Shown here piece by piece: positions 22,310 to 32,919 of a stretch of DNA of 64,000 nt. The stretch comes from Camillea tinctor (Eukaryota > Ascomycota > Sordariomycetes > Xylariales > Xylariaceae), in contig MU394057.1 in NCBI GenBank assembly GCA_022578605.1, positions 1 to 64,000 of the forward strand, read 5' to 3'. Position 1 is the stretch's first letter. Each line of letters starts with the position of its first letter. A program made the translations under genes and the position numbers. The notes beneath the pieces are model-generated. The model was given only the letters and a program-made list of their open reading frames with translations, made no database searches and was not told where the DNA came from.

Positions 22310-23356
22310 TCACTCAGCCGTCCTCCTCCACAGGTCGCGCATCTGTATGTAGCCGGGGATGCTGGCGAGGGCGCCGATGGTGAGCTCGTTGACGAGCCCC
22401 TGCTCGAGGCTCCAGTGCAAAGTGAGCGGGAACCAGGAGAGGTTGCGGATGACGCTCTTGCGCCAGGCCTCGGACCAGTCGCGCTCCTCGCGCTCGACCA
22501 CGGCGGCGCTCTTCTCCCCGCCGCCGAACTTCTCGGCCCGCGTGCGCCGCCCCCGCCGGTACGCCTCGTACCACAGGCGCCCCAGCTCCAGCCCCACGAA
22601 GGTACCCCAGAACCGCGCGCTCCACCGGAACGCCTTCGCCTGCGACGAGGGCGCGAGCCCCAGCACCCCTTTCGAGGCGAGGTAGGCGCCGTTCTCGAGG
22701 GCTTGGAATACGACGCACGAGAGCAGCTGCGCCCAGGCGATGCTGGTTTCGAGACGGTCGGTGCTGCTACTACTCGTCTTCTTTTCAACCGGTTGCTGTT
22801 GGCTTTGCGTTGGCTGTTGAGACGGTTGGGATTGCTGGTGGTACTCGCTGACCCGCGACTCCCGCCACTTATGGACGAGGCGACGGCCCCAGAAGTACAT
22901 GCCGAGCAACCCCCAGAGGCGCAGGAACGTGCGGGCGTCGCTGAGCAGGACGCTGAGGGCCTTCAGGCGGCGGGAGAGGGCGAGGGCAAAGACGGTGCCC
23001 GGCGAGGGCAGCGTCTTGGAATTGAAGACGAGGGTGGCGGTAGGAGGCAGAGAGAAGGCTAGGGCCATCAGCTGCGAGACGTTGCGCTTGATGGCAGGGC
23101 GCGTGGCCGTCTCGAGCAGGGCGGCGCTCAGACGAGAGGCATAGCACACGAATAGCAGGGTCGTGTCGATGCCCGAGGGGGTTTGAAGACACCGCTGCAA
23201 GTGCGCGAGGAAGGCATCAGTATTGGAAGGAAGGGCGGCGACGAGGTCCCGCAACGGGAAGGGCATTGGCTTCGGGGCGGGCTCGAGCGCAGACGGGATC
23301 GGCTCGCCGGTCGGGAGGTCCGAGGTTGACGGAGGTAAGACTTCGGTCGAGGACAT
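22310..23356 (-). CDS. PEX11-family peroxin
   Basis: A single exon encodes 348 residues. After a Pro-rich, disordered N-terminus (about 1-35) the sequence follows the PEX11 fold: repeated amphipathic helices (for example PLRDLVAALPSNTDAFLAHL, then a YASRLSAALL segment), and a LKALSVLLSDARTFLRLWGL segment characteristic of the family. A Gln/Ser-rich linker (about 170-200) follows, then two more hydrophobic helices, ending with NELTIGALASIPGYIQM. PEX11 proteins tubulate and divide the peroxisome membrane. The length and linker resemble the divergent third paralog (PEX11C-type) of filamentous ascomycetes, but the subclass is inference. The start is the first ATG; the 5' flank repeats GGTAT units (near 23355-23372). 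GC content is high, giving long antisense frames. Confidence 0.82.
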   Translation of the reverse strand: MSSTEVLPPSTSDLPTGEPIPSALEPAPKPMPFPLRDLVAALPSNTDAFLAHLQRCLQTPSGIDTTLLFVCYASRLSAALLETATRPAIKRNVSQLMALAFSLPPTATLVFNSKTLPSPGTVFALALSRRLKALSVLLSDARTFLRLWGLLGMYFWGRRLVHKWRESRVSEYHQQSQPSQQPTQSQQQPVEKKTSSSSTDRLETSIAWAQLLSCVVFQALENGAYLASKGVLGLAPSSQAKAFRWSARFWGTFVGLELGRLWYEAYRRGRRTRAEKFGGGEKSAAVVEREERDWSEAWRKSVIRNLSWFPLTLHWSLEQGLVNELTIGALASIPGYIQMRDLWRRTAE

Positions 23357-25372
23357 GGTATGGTATGGTATGGTGGTGGTTGTGTGTATGTGTGTGTTAG
23401 GTATCTAGGGAGGTGTGTTGTATATGTTTATTTTCTAACCCAGTTTGTAGTATGAGATGGATTGATGGACCTCTATGCCTCTATATTTATTTCTATAACT
23501 CAAAGACCCGCCAGTGAAAGGGGTTTATAATTGTATGGTATATAATAAGTAGGCAGAGGGAGAAAAGGGCGAGAGTGAAAGAAGGAAAAAGGAATAAATC
23601 AAGTAACCAAAGCTGATCTAATGTCTAGTAATAATAAGGAAAAGAAAGTGGTGAAGGTGAAGGTGAATAAGTGAGACCAGGTTGGGTTGTCCTCTCTTGA
23701 GAGATATTAACCGCAGCTCTCTCGCTTCTGAAAGCTCCACCTTGCCGACGTTTTAAGGACTTTAATCGGGATGATCAGCGCCCCTCTCAACCTTGAATCT
23801 AGTGTAGTCTAGTGTATAGTCGATGTAATGTAAAATGATATAGTGAATGCATGTAGTACCTATTGCTGGTTTCGGGCTGAGGTGTGGTTTTAAATAGGAA
23901 TGGGGGAGAGATAACTTGAGTTAGTAGCGTGGCAAGGGGAAGATAATAAGGGAGAGAGAAAAGATAGAGAAGAAAAGAAAAGTAGTATGTAAGTAACCTA
24001 TCAATGTAATTGTAAGTGTAAGTGTAAGTACACTATATAGTGTAGGTAGTACACAATTCAACTTGCTTATAATGCGGTGTGCAGCGATAGCAGTAGCAGT
24101 AGCAGTGGCGGTAGCGGTAACGGTAGTGGTTGATCTTTAGAGACGCGTCGTCCTCTAATTTGGCAGTTTTGGCAGTTTTGGCTTTGTCCTATGAAAAACT
24201 TACCTCGGCACTCCGGTTCGGAAAGCCACAGAGCAGGGAAGTAAATGGACGGCAGAAAAACGGGATAACATCCCACCAAGTCCCACACCCCTTACACTAA
24301 ACTGAGATAGTACATGTAGTCAAGTATTTAGTATATAAACTCCCGTCATAAAGCTAAGGTCAGTACTAATACATACTACTACTAGGTACCTCCTACCAGC
24401 ACTAGGCTTAATCAAATGGACCGCGGGTCGGCAAACGTAATATCCGTCATCTTTATGAGGTCCAATGTATTAAGTTCGCAGGTTACATAAGAAGGTTAAT
24501 ATTTAGAGGACGCTCTTTGTAAGTCCAGATGTCTGGGGAACTTCACAATTACATGTGATACTTGTAGTCATTGTGTTTCTACCAGTCAACCCAACTCGAT
24601 GCAATAAACTAATATAGCCAAGTAGGTCCCATCTCGAGATTAGTATATTGACATGTAGTCTAGGTATGAATTATGACAACTCTAAAACCAACATTATTAT
24701 CAATTACATGCAGTTCATATACAAGTTAAAAACTATGTGGTTTTAAGCCTTTGCGAAGAGAGAACCGAGTTCCTCATCATATTGCCTTGAGTCCAGAAAG
24801 ATACTCGACCATGTTCAAATACACCAACTCTTATGTATATACCTATATATAGGTATCCCTGTAGGTATAGTCATTAAACGTTTGGTATCCGGAGACTCTA
24901 GAACTCCCCGTCGCCACGTCCATAACAAGGTCACCACAAAACATGTAATCTACATGCAAACGCCTAAGGAGGTAATTATTAGTTAATAAGAGGGTTTCCT
25001 TTGAAACCTATCAGCCTTCAGGTATCCCCAGAGACTGAACCAGCATCGATGATGAGTGCTAGCAACGCCTAGGCAACTTATAACCTGTTCACCGAAACAA
25101 GAATGACTCCAAGACAACCCGGTACGTTGCTGGGGGAAGTGATGCTTTGGCAACTGCTGTGAGTCTTACACTGATTGCCCTTTTCTTTACGTCCTGGTTA
25201 GGATTCTGCTTACTCTACTTTCTTTCTCTTGCCAACTCCCGCCTACTTAAACACGCCTGAGCCAGGATTTTGCCTACACATCTTCCTTCTTGTTAACACT
25301 CTCCACCTCTCTCTTCTCTCGATTCGACCAGGAATCTTGGCAGCTATATCTTGCAGAGTCCTCCGATTCAAT
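23357..25372. other. Divergent intergenic region
   Basis: About 2 kb, AT-rich. It holds short imperfect repeats: GTAAGT units at 24012-24029 and GTAGCA/GGTAGC units at about 24084-24135. The minus frame 24067-24288 has no domain. Likely promoters lie on both sides (PEX11-like to the left, the NLR-like gene to the right). Confidence 0.5.
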
Positions 25373-28300
25373 ATGGCTGCCGAGGTTATTGGACTGGTTG
25401 GTAGTATAACTGGCTTGATCGATATTACTGGCAGGCTTATAAAAAAATGCTATACATACATCGGCTCCGTACGGGGAGCGCCAGATGATATACGGCGTAT
25501 TAGGGACATGGCGTCTTCTTTTCAGCTAGAAATCCAGGGCCTCAAGTGCTTTATTACCACACATCCCGATGGTGCTGACTTACTTCTTCACCTTGCAAAA
25601 CCAGACGGTGCCTTAACACAAGCTTTTGAGAGTATCAGGGACCTCTTGAAACTTCTAGGTCCTGAAGATTCCAGTGAAGAGTTAGATAGCAGTCACGTTG
25701 TACGTGGAATGGCTCGACTAAGCATAGAGGACCTTAAATGGCCATTCAAAGCACGTCAAGCGGAATCACTCCTCGCCAGGCTGGAAGCTCACAAGAGCTC
25801 ACTCACTCTTGCTCTGAACGCAGGATTAGCGTATGTTCCATCACGTCTTCAAGACTAAAGCGTCAGGCACTGACTGTATTATATAGGAGGAATGTGGAAG
25901 TCATCAAGGTCGACATACAGGACGTCAAGACTAAGATACAGGAGAATAACGCATCGCTGGAGGGTAAGTTCATTGCACTTCAGTAAGGTTTTACTAACGA
26001 TCACGTCTAGGTATCGAAAGAAGGAACATGCTAAACTGGCTATGCCCTAAGGGAGAAGCAATGCGGAGAATGCATGCGGACAAGAGAGAACTTCAAGAGC
26101 CCAACACGTGCTCCTGGATGACTCGTGAGGATGCTTGGAAACAATGGCTCAACAGACAAGCCTTACCTAACAAATCCCGAAGATTTATTTGGATTCACGG
26201 TATACCCGGCGCTGGTAAGACTGTTCTCGCCTCGTATCTGATCGAACAAGCTGCCAGCGCTTGTCAAGCACGGGGGTACGCATATTACTATTGCCTCCAT
26301 AGCCGAAACCAAGGTATGTGCTCCTATCTTCTTGGCCACCATACCTCAAGATATGTTCTATCCTAACACTGTTTCGACTATCTTGCCATAAAAACGCAAA
26401 ATGGGCATCGCTATTACCGCTTACTTACCGTGGGTTTGAGGGCTATTATCAGCTAACATTGATATTTTATAGACGAGACTATCCCCATGCTTAAGTGGGT
26501 TGTAACATCACTTAGCAAACGTGCTGGGCTTATACCTACGAAGATACAAGAAGCATATAAATCGGAGAGTGTGCTTTCTATCCTAGACCTTCTTGACTGT
26601 CTAGAAGAGATTTCCCACCAATTCAATCAAGTGTATATCATTGTCGACGCCGTGGATGAGAGCCAGCCGCGGGATGTTCTTCTCAAGACTTTATCCGAGA
26701 TTGGCACCAGTGAACGTTTTTGCAATGTGTCCTTGCTATTTACCAGCCGTGAGGAAAATGATATAGCAGAGACAATCAAAGACCTCCGAGGAAATTGCTC
26801 AGAGATCTCAATGTCTAACATAAATGTTCGGGACGATATCAAATCATTCGTCCGTGCTGAGCTGAAGAGAGATCGTGCATGGAGACGATGGGACCCGGGC
26901 TTTCTCAATGATATTGAGGATAGGCTTGTCCAAGAAGCGAGAGGGATGTAAGTTGCATGACAACACGATGAGGGATGTACCCTATCTGACTTAAAACCCA
27001 AACAGGTTTCGCTGGGCCGTTTGCCAGCTTGATGTTCTCAAGAACCAACGAAATAAAGAAGGCATTCTGGAGGCTCTAAGAACGCTCCCGAAAGACATTT
27101 TCGCCACTTACGAGCGCATTTTGACGAACATACCCGAGAGGGACAAAGAGTTTGCCAGAACTGCTCTGGCTCTCATATGTAGCAGCACTTCCGAGATCCC
27201 GACGGCCGAAATCCTCGTGGCCGCATGCCTTTATAATGTTCCCTATGGCGATATCGGAAACTATACTGTCGAGACACTTCAGGACATATGTGGCTGCTTA
27301 ATTCATGTCACGAAACTTCGAGCGGTACCGGCAACGTACTTCAACCGATTAAATGAAGACGCCGGTTTTCACCAGGTTGCGTTGGCGCACTATACGGTCA
27401 AGGAGTACCTCTTCTATCCTGGAACAGCAGAGGGACCGGCTAAGTTCTTTGCTCTGTCCAGCAAGGATGTTCGCAACACTGACTTAATGGTCATTTTCAA
27501 TGGCCTCCGCCACCTCAACCGTCCAGGTACAAATGCGAACGGGCCTATAAGCCGATATGAAGAATACTGCTTGGAGATGACGGAAAAAGCATTAAAGCAT
27601 CGTCGAACGGATATACTTGGTAATGAAGTGCTTCGCTCTGCTGTCATAGATTCATTAGCCCCAGAGTTCCGACACCAAGTATGCCTCCGTCAATTGAACG
27701 GGGTTACAAGAATAATGCGCAATCACTTTCCGATTTGGTTCACACTCATAAGCTGGGAAATCTTTGCAACCTCAAAGATCACGGGCACTTTGGGCAATAT
27801 CATTCTCGTGGACTGGCTTGACTTAGCAGAGCAGTATTTGGAAACCTCTGGGATCAAGGAGATGCGGCGAGACGAGGCGGTCAAAGTCTGGACTACACCC
27901 CTCAAGCTGAAAAATGAACCAGTGGGAACTCTCCTTGACTTATGCGTCCGGCGACGAAAACAAAAATACTTGCACCTTTTTGTACGTTTTGGAGCTACAT
28001 TTGAGTACGAGAACGGAGTTCTCTATACCTGCATGAATGCTCTTCGCGGTCACGATCCCAACGGGAATAGAACCAACGCATTACTTAGATTGCTTCTGGG
28101 GGCATGTGCTAACCCTAACCCCATACCCGACCAGGGTGCCAGCGACCCAAAGGTTACTACTAGAGGACATAAGAGAACCGGGTTCATCTTCACCCCTCTC
28201 CAATATGCCGTCTATAACCTCGAATCTAGCTGGGTTGAGACTCTTCTGGAGGAATGCGCAGACGCTAATGGGCGTGGAGATAAAGATGGCGTCCTTCCTT

Positions 28301-28584
28301 CTACCTTCAATGATATATCTTCGGGGAAAGTAGATTACTTCCAAAAACTAGGCCAACAACACACGCTGGAGGTATGCGCCACTACCACACCCCCATGGGC
28401 CACCAGCGATCCCAACAGCGAACACGTCAAGAAAGCTAGGCAAACTATTGAGGGACTTCTCAAGCGATATGGAGCGACCCAGGAAAATAAAGATGATGGC
28501 CCCGTTATGGTTATTGATATCGTCGATGAGGTGGACGAGGATGACAAAGCACAACTTGACGATCCTGACAGCGGTACCGACTAA
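25373..28584 (+). CDS. NLR-like STAND NTPase (NACHT) with degenerate ankyrin-type C-terminus
   Basis: Five exons (25373-25830, 25887-25963, 26011-26313, 26473-26947, 27006-28584) join in frame to 963 residues. Residues 1-150 resemble the HeLo-like fungal N-terminal domain of STAND proteins (MAAEVIGLVGSITGLIDITG). A linker helix precedes a NACHT NTPase with Walker A GIPGAGKT (242-249) and Walker B VYIIVDAVDE (333-342), then the GMFRWAVCQL element near 437-446 typical of these proteins. A winged-helix-like region and weak ankyrin-like segments follow (LLRLLLGACANPNP; FTPLQYAVYNLESSWVETLLEECADANGRGD), ending in an acidic tail. Fungal NLR-like proteins act in non-self recognition and regulated cell death; that role is inferred here. 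All four introns are short with good sites and no frame is broken, so the gene looks intact. The start is the first in-frame ATG. Confidence 0.9.
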
Positions 28585-29337
28585 GGATCAGACTAGTCGA
28601 CACCAAACAATGGGTAATTATAGGTCTATCATGACCTTAATTAAGTGTATGGTCTTGTTGCCTCCCGATAGGTACTACTGTTGATGGGATAGCCCGGTGC
28701 TAGGGCTAATGGAGGCTTACCTGAGCTAAGTAGATAGATGGACTACTATGAATACACTATACCCATATACACACAAGCTTTGTTATTCTATATTCACTCT
28801 TGGATATGCAATTACTTATGAACCTACTGGAGAAAGGTATTTCTACTCATCGTACCTGGGCTCAGGGGTGTGCCATTCACTTAATAAGGGCATAGCGAAT
28901 CAAGAAGGCTAGGCTAGTGCAAGTGAATTGTATGCTCGCTGTTTACAAGCAGATAGTAAGAATGACAAGAGAATCTTCGGGTGAGTAAATATCCCATTAT
29001 CAACGGGCCAATCCTTTCAAGTTTATCTAAGTGTTGCTCTCGTGGTTGTCTGTGTGACATATCGGACAGCAAACTCCTATTGTTACGATAATTACTCCAG
29101 TTACTTTCCACGTAACAAAGGCATTCTAACAATATATCAATTCGAGCAATCGTTGTAGTTCTTCCCGAGCGTGGACTCTAGAATAGTATTTAACCCTGTG
29201 CTTGTCCTCGTGGGATATCGATCAAATCCTTTTCTCTGCCACCACCAACAACACACTTGACGATATCCCATCTCCCTCAAGACGCAATAGTTAACAACAG
29301 AGAACCAAACCCTGTGCTAAACATCGTCACCGTGATC
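28585..29337. other. Intergenic region between the NLR-like and CVNH genes
   Basis: 753 bp between two plus-strand genes. A minus frame at 28914-29132 has no domain. No shared repeat or obvious promoter element beyond AT-rich DNA. Confidence 0.5.
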
Positions 29338-30129
29338 ATGGTTCGCCTCACTGCCATCGTTGCTTTCAGCAGCTCCTTCGCCGGCGCCCTGGCCGCACCC
29401 TCCACGTCCCCGGTTCCTGGCAACCAGGACAGCTTCGAGAATACCTGCACTCGATGGAAGAGTAAGTTATTCAAAATTGGGGGATATAGACAGAGATATC
29501 TTCACCGGTACATATCTATGGTCTTCATATCCCCTCGGACCAACAAACCCCGTTTTAACATATCGACAACCAGCTAACACCAACATCCCCAACAGTCTAC
29601 CAGCAAGACGGCGGTGTGTGGATCGCAGGCTACTGCAGAGACGGCGACGGTCAGCTGTGGCACTCGGTCCTCAACCTGGACCAGTAAGTTCCTTCCCTCT
29701 CCAACCAATCCCTACAACCTGGATTATACCTATACATACCTACCCCATCCCAATATAACCTCCACCACACTAACCACCTACCACCACTACAGCTGCATCG
29801 CCAACGACTCCGGCCAGCTCACCGGCCGCGCCGAGGGCGGATTCTCCAGCAGCTGCTCGGACCTGCAGCTCGAGTCCGACACGTCGCTGAACGCGCAGTG
29901 CGCGGGAGGTGACGGATCGCGGGGCAGCATCAAGCTAAGTAAGACCTCTCCTCTCCTCTCCCCCCCCCCCCCCTTTTCTAACTTTGATGGTTACTGATTA
30001 TGAAATTCGATTTACCTTACAGGCGATATCATCAGCAACGACAACGGAGAGCTCTACTGCTTCGGTATCCGCGGATGCGCCATGGACGCCACCGGCTGTA
30101 ACGACAAGCCATCGGGGATCTGGGATTAA
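29338..30129 (+). CDS. Secreted cyanovirin-N homology (CVNH) domain protein
   Basis: Four exons (29338-29461, 29596-29683, 29793-29938, 30023-30129) join to 154 residues. Residues 1-20 are a signal peptide ending GALAA. After a short Ser/Pro linker comes one CVNH domain (about 60-135). Its two internally similar halves are visible: SVLNLDHCIANDSGQL with GGFSSSCSDLQL, and SIKLSDIISNDNGELYCF. CVNH proteins are small lectin-like folds, often mannose-binding, common in filamentous fungi. The N-terminal part (TCTRWKIYQQDGG) and the Cys-containing tail (RGCAMDATGCND) add possible disulfides. A secreted single-domain form suggests binding of glycans on hyphal walls or on other organisms; the ligand is unknown. 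All three junctions fall in phase. Intron 3 contains a C14-type homopolymer. Confidence 0.88.
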
Positions 30130-30453
30130 GTTGTGGGGGCGAGAGATCGGAAAAAAGGGGGGAAGGGGCAGAAGTGCTTCTTAGATTCGATAGGTTTCGT
30201 AGGGTATTGACATGATGGCAAGAATCCGACTATGCGAAATTGATTCATTATAAAGCAGCCTTTTTCTCCTCTTACTTGATGCTGTTTGAAGGAAACCCAA
30301 AAAATTGATGTGCTCGTAAAGGCATTCGCTTGCTCGACTTGGACACAGTTTACATGTATAACAAGAATATTTCTTCTTTCATTAATCTAGGAGCTAAGGG
30401 TTAAAGACAACAGAACGCTAAAAAACATATATACTTTCATTAAAATCCTATAC
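30130..30453. other. Intergenic region between convergent genes
   Basis: 3' flanks of the CVNH and GPHR-like genes. Nothing seen beyond AT-rich sequence. Confidence 0.5.
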
Positions 30454-32100
30454 TCATGATCGTTTCTGGCCCATCTCTTCCATGCCGATGTCGTCCCATT
30501 CTTCTCCCATCTCGCCTATCTTACCCCCTAGCCAGATGCCGCCTGCAGTCAGTATACTAGCTAGTAGGAACCAGCCCTCGAACCATCTATCCACAAAGCC
30601 GGGCTCTAAGGCGCTCTCGAGTGCGTCGCCTACAGCGCTGCCGACGTCCTTAGGAAGATTGCTTCGCAGAAGAAGTGCGGCAGAAATCACATATATAGCA
30701 CTAATTTGACCAATCAGCAACGCCAAGTTCGCCTGTGCTTGGTACAGGAGCCCCGGTGTCCATTTGGCGAACAGATGAAAAGTCTGGAGAGCACTGTTTG
30801 CACTTGCAGCAAGGATAACACCCGACAACAGGAAAGAGATCTGTCTAGCCCAGGCGATCTGGTCGAGCTTCGGATCCCAATGTTTGGCCAACAGACCAAG
30901 TAAACGATTGATAGGATCTGAAGAAGAAAAGGAGGCAGTGGGATAATACAGACGACGGAGAGTCGCTAGGGTTGTCGCTACAATGCGATAAACGCAATAT
31001 ACGCTAAATCCATATGTTGGGACTAGGAGGAGCTTGCCAACGGCAGTGGCTGCACGGGCGGTGTTGGCTTGTCGCGAACGTAGCGCGTTGAGATTTGAAG
31101 CTAAGTTGGCTTCCATTGCTTCTAGACCGGCAATTTCTAGTCGCAAGCTGCGTATCTCGGCCGCGTCACCTCCGCCACGAATGGACCCGAAAACCTTGGA
31201 GATAAAGCCTGGCTTATTGGCAGCCGAGGTTTCGGCGACTTTGCGCTGCAAAGCCTGCAAACGATGACGTTTGGTTACGAGCATCTCGTTGGTAGCATCA
31301 AGTCCGGCTTGTTTGCGAGAGATATCCGAGTCTGTTACCGGACGGCGCGACGCCCTACTCCCAAAGGTATGCCATGGGGACGAGACAGAGGCAAACCCAG
31401 ACAACAATGCCATAAGAGAGATACCGATGACGCCAATACGCTCAAGGCATGCACGTGCCAGTGTGCTTGAGGCGGTCTGGGATTCAACGCTGCTCATCTT
31501 TGCGCTCGGACGTGCAACCTCACCACCAACCGGGACCAGATTCCCAAGCGACCAAAACACAAACAACCAGATGCCGAAGATGGAGAACTGGAGTATCCAG
31601 GAAGCCCGAGGCAGACGGCCTGTTGCTTTCCTCTGGAAGGACCAACCAGAGCTGGAAAGGAAGGACTGCAGCTCGAGGAAGGGGATGAGCAGCACGAGAA
31701 GGAATAGCAGCGTAGGGACGGTAATACGTAAGGCCGTCTCGCGCGCACGGGGATCGACCAGCTCGGATATCTCGCAGAGAATCAACTCGGCTAGAACGGC
31801 AGCTAGGCCGATGGTGGTTGAGAAGGCAGCGGCTGCAACACGCCTCCGGAGTGACTTTGCACCATGCTCGGCATGGGCCTGCTGGAGCGATAGCGGGGCA
31901 TCGGAGGGGAGGAAATGGTCTTCACCATCGCGAGAGCCTTGGATGCGCGACAGCTGAGGGAAGATATTCCGTAGGACCAGGATAGAAACGACGGCAAAGG
32001 TGATTATAAAGGGGCTCAGGGATATGGTGGTTGATAGGATCGAAGGCGTGGCCTGGCCCGGGGCCGTACAGAGGTCATCGGCGCAACTTGAGGCTCGCAT
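30454..32100 (-). CDS. Golgi pH regulator / ABA-GPCR-like multi-pass membrane protein
   Basis: One exon encodes 548 residues. About nine hydrophobic segments are visible: one near 25-45, a pair at about 90-110 and 125-145, one near 168-190, one near 225-245, and four in the C-terminal third. A basic/coiled region (about 260-340, RKQAGLDATNEMLVTKRHRL) sits between the halves. The order matches GPHR_N followed by the ABA_GPCR domain: LLLVPTYGFSVYCVYRI, then SANSALQTFHLFAKW, then a YVISAALLLRSNLP motif. In animals GPHR is an anion channel that acidifies the Golgi, and plant homologs (GTG) were proposed as abscisic-acid receptors. The fungal role is not established, so a Golgi/ER ion-transport role is inference. 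The start is the first ATG. It is divergent from mL46. Confidence 0.88.
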   Translation of the reverse strand: MRASSCADDLCTAPGQATPSILSTTISLSPFIITFAVVSILVLRNIFPQLSRIQGSRDGEDHFLPSDAPLSLQQAHAEHGAKSLRRRVAAAAFSTTIGLAAVLAELILCEISELVDPRARETALRITVPTLLFLLVLLIPFLELQSFLSSSGWSFQRKATGRLPRASWILQFSIFGIWLFVFWSLGNLVPVGGEVARPSAKMSSVESQTASSTLARACLERIGVIGISLMALLSGFASVSSPWHTFGSRASRRPVTDSDISRKQAGLDATNEMLVTKRHRLQALQRKVAETSAANKPGFISKVFGSIRGGGDAAEIRSLRLEIAGLEAMEANLASNLNALRSRQANTARAATAVGKLLLVPTYGFSVYCVYRIVATTLATLRRLYYPTASFSSSDPINRLLGLLAKHWDPKLDQIAWARQISFLLSGVILAASANSALQTFHLFAKWTPGLLYQAQANLALLIGQISAIYVISAALLLRSNLPKDVGSAVGDALESALEPGFVDRWFEGWFLLASILTAGGIWLGGKIGEMGEEWDDIGMEEMGQKRS

Positions 32101-32919
32101 TGGAGTAGAATCAATTAAATCTAGGAAGGGCGTTTCGATGCCTTTCGCAGGATAAAGAAAGACTCTTGGTATAAAAAACTAACTCGACTTCATTCGATTA
32201 ACGGGCGTGTTCGTGGGGTGCTAACGGATGCAGCATGTTGAGGTTTGGTCTTGGGAGGGGGGAGGAGATATAGGCTGAGAGTTGAAACGGAGTGGAAGAG
32301 GAAGAAGAGGAAGAGGATGGATGGAGAGGTTTAAGGTTGTTGCAGGTTGGTTCGTTAAAAGTCGATCTCCGAAAAGATGACGATAGCCCATGCAAATGCA
32401 AGGAACAAGGGCCCACATTATTATCCTTTTTATTCACAGCCACATGCCACATTCTCTCTCCTTCTTTCTACTAAGTACCTACCCTCACAAGTCGGATGAC
32501 CACCACTCTACCGTGGCTTGTGTAATGTTTCGGTAGTGGTACTAAGTAACTTTAGGTATCAGTATTAGGTAGGTAGGTATGTAGGTGGGTATGCTATGTA
32601 GGTTGGTAGGTACATAGGTACTTAGTAGGTAGATAACTACATAGTATGTACCACCACCAACCCCACCTTTTAGTCTGCATCTTTACAAGAGGTTTGCAGG
32701 GATTTTAGTAAAAGCTCCAAACAGAGAGAGAGAGAAAAAAATTAAGTTGAATATTATTCTTTAAACGCGGGACAATCGATTTTTATGCGATTCCGAGGAA
32801 TCGCAACCACGATTCAACTCCATCCACCGATGCAGAACCTCTCCTCCTAGACTAACATTGTTATACTAAAGGAGGGGAATATTGATCACTCTCTTCTTTT
32901 ATTTTACTTTTCTACACTA
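32101..32919. promoter_or_regulatory. Divergent promoter region of the GPHR-like and mL46 genes
   Basis: 819 bp between divergent starts. It includes a GGTA/AGGTAGGTA-rich tract at about 32567-32632. Frames at 32198-32452 (minus) and 32292-32474 (plus) have no domain and probably lie in leaders. Confidence 0.5.
32567..32632. repeat. Degenerate AGGTA repeat tract
   Basis: Tandem-like copies of AGGTA, TAGGT and AGGTAC over about 65 bp within the divergent promoter. Confidence 0.7.

Noticed and set aside
22415..23062. Long plus-strand frame (215 codons) opposite the PEX11-like gene
   Set aside because: It is the GC-rich shadow of the PEX11-like coding strand and has a biased Arg/Gly/Glu/Leu composition without a domain.
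28105..28120. Two CCCTAA-like units as an internal telomeric repeat
   Set aside because: Only two units, within an open coding exon of the NLR-like gene.
31271..31957. Plus-strand frame of 228 codons opposite the GPHR-like gene
   Set aside because: It is antisense to clear transmembrane-protein coding sequence and shows no domain.
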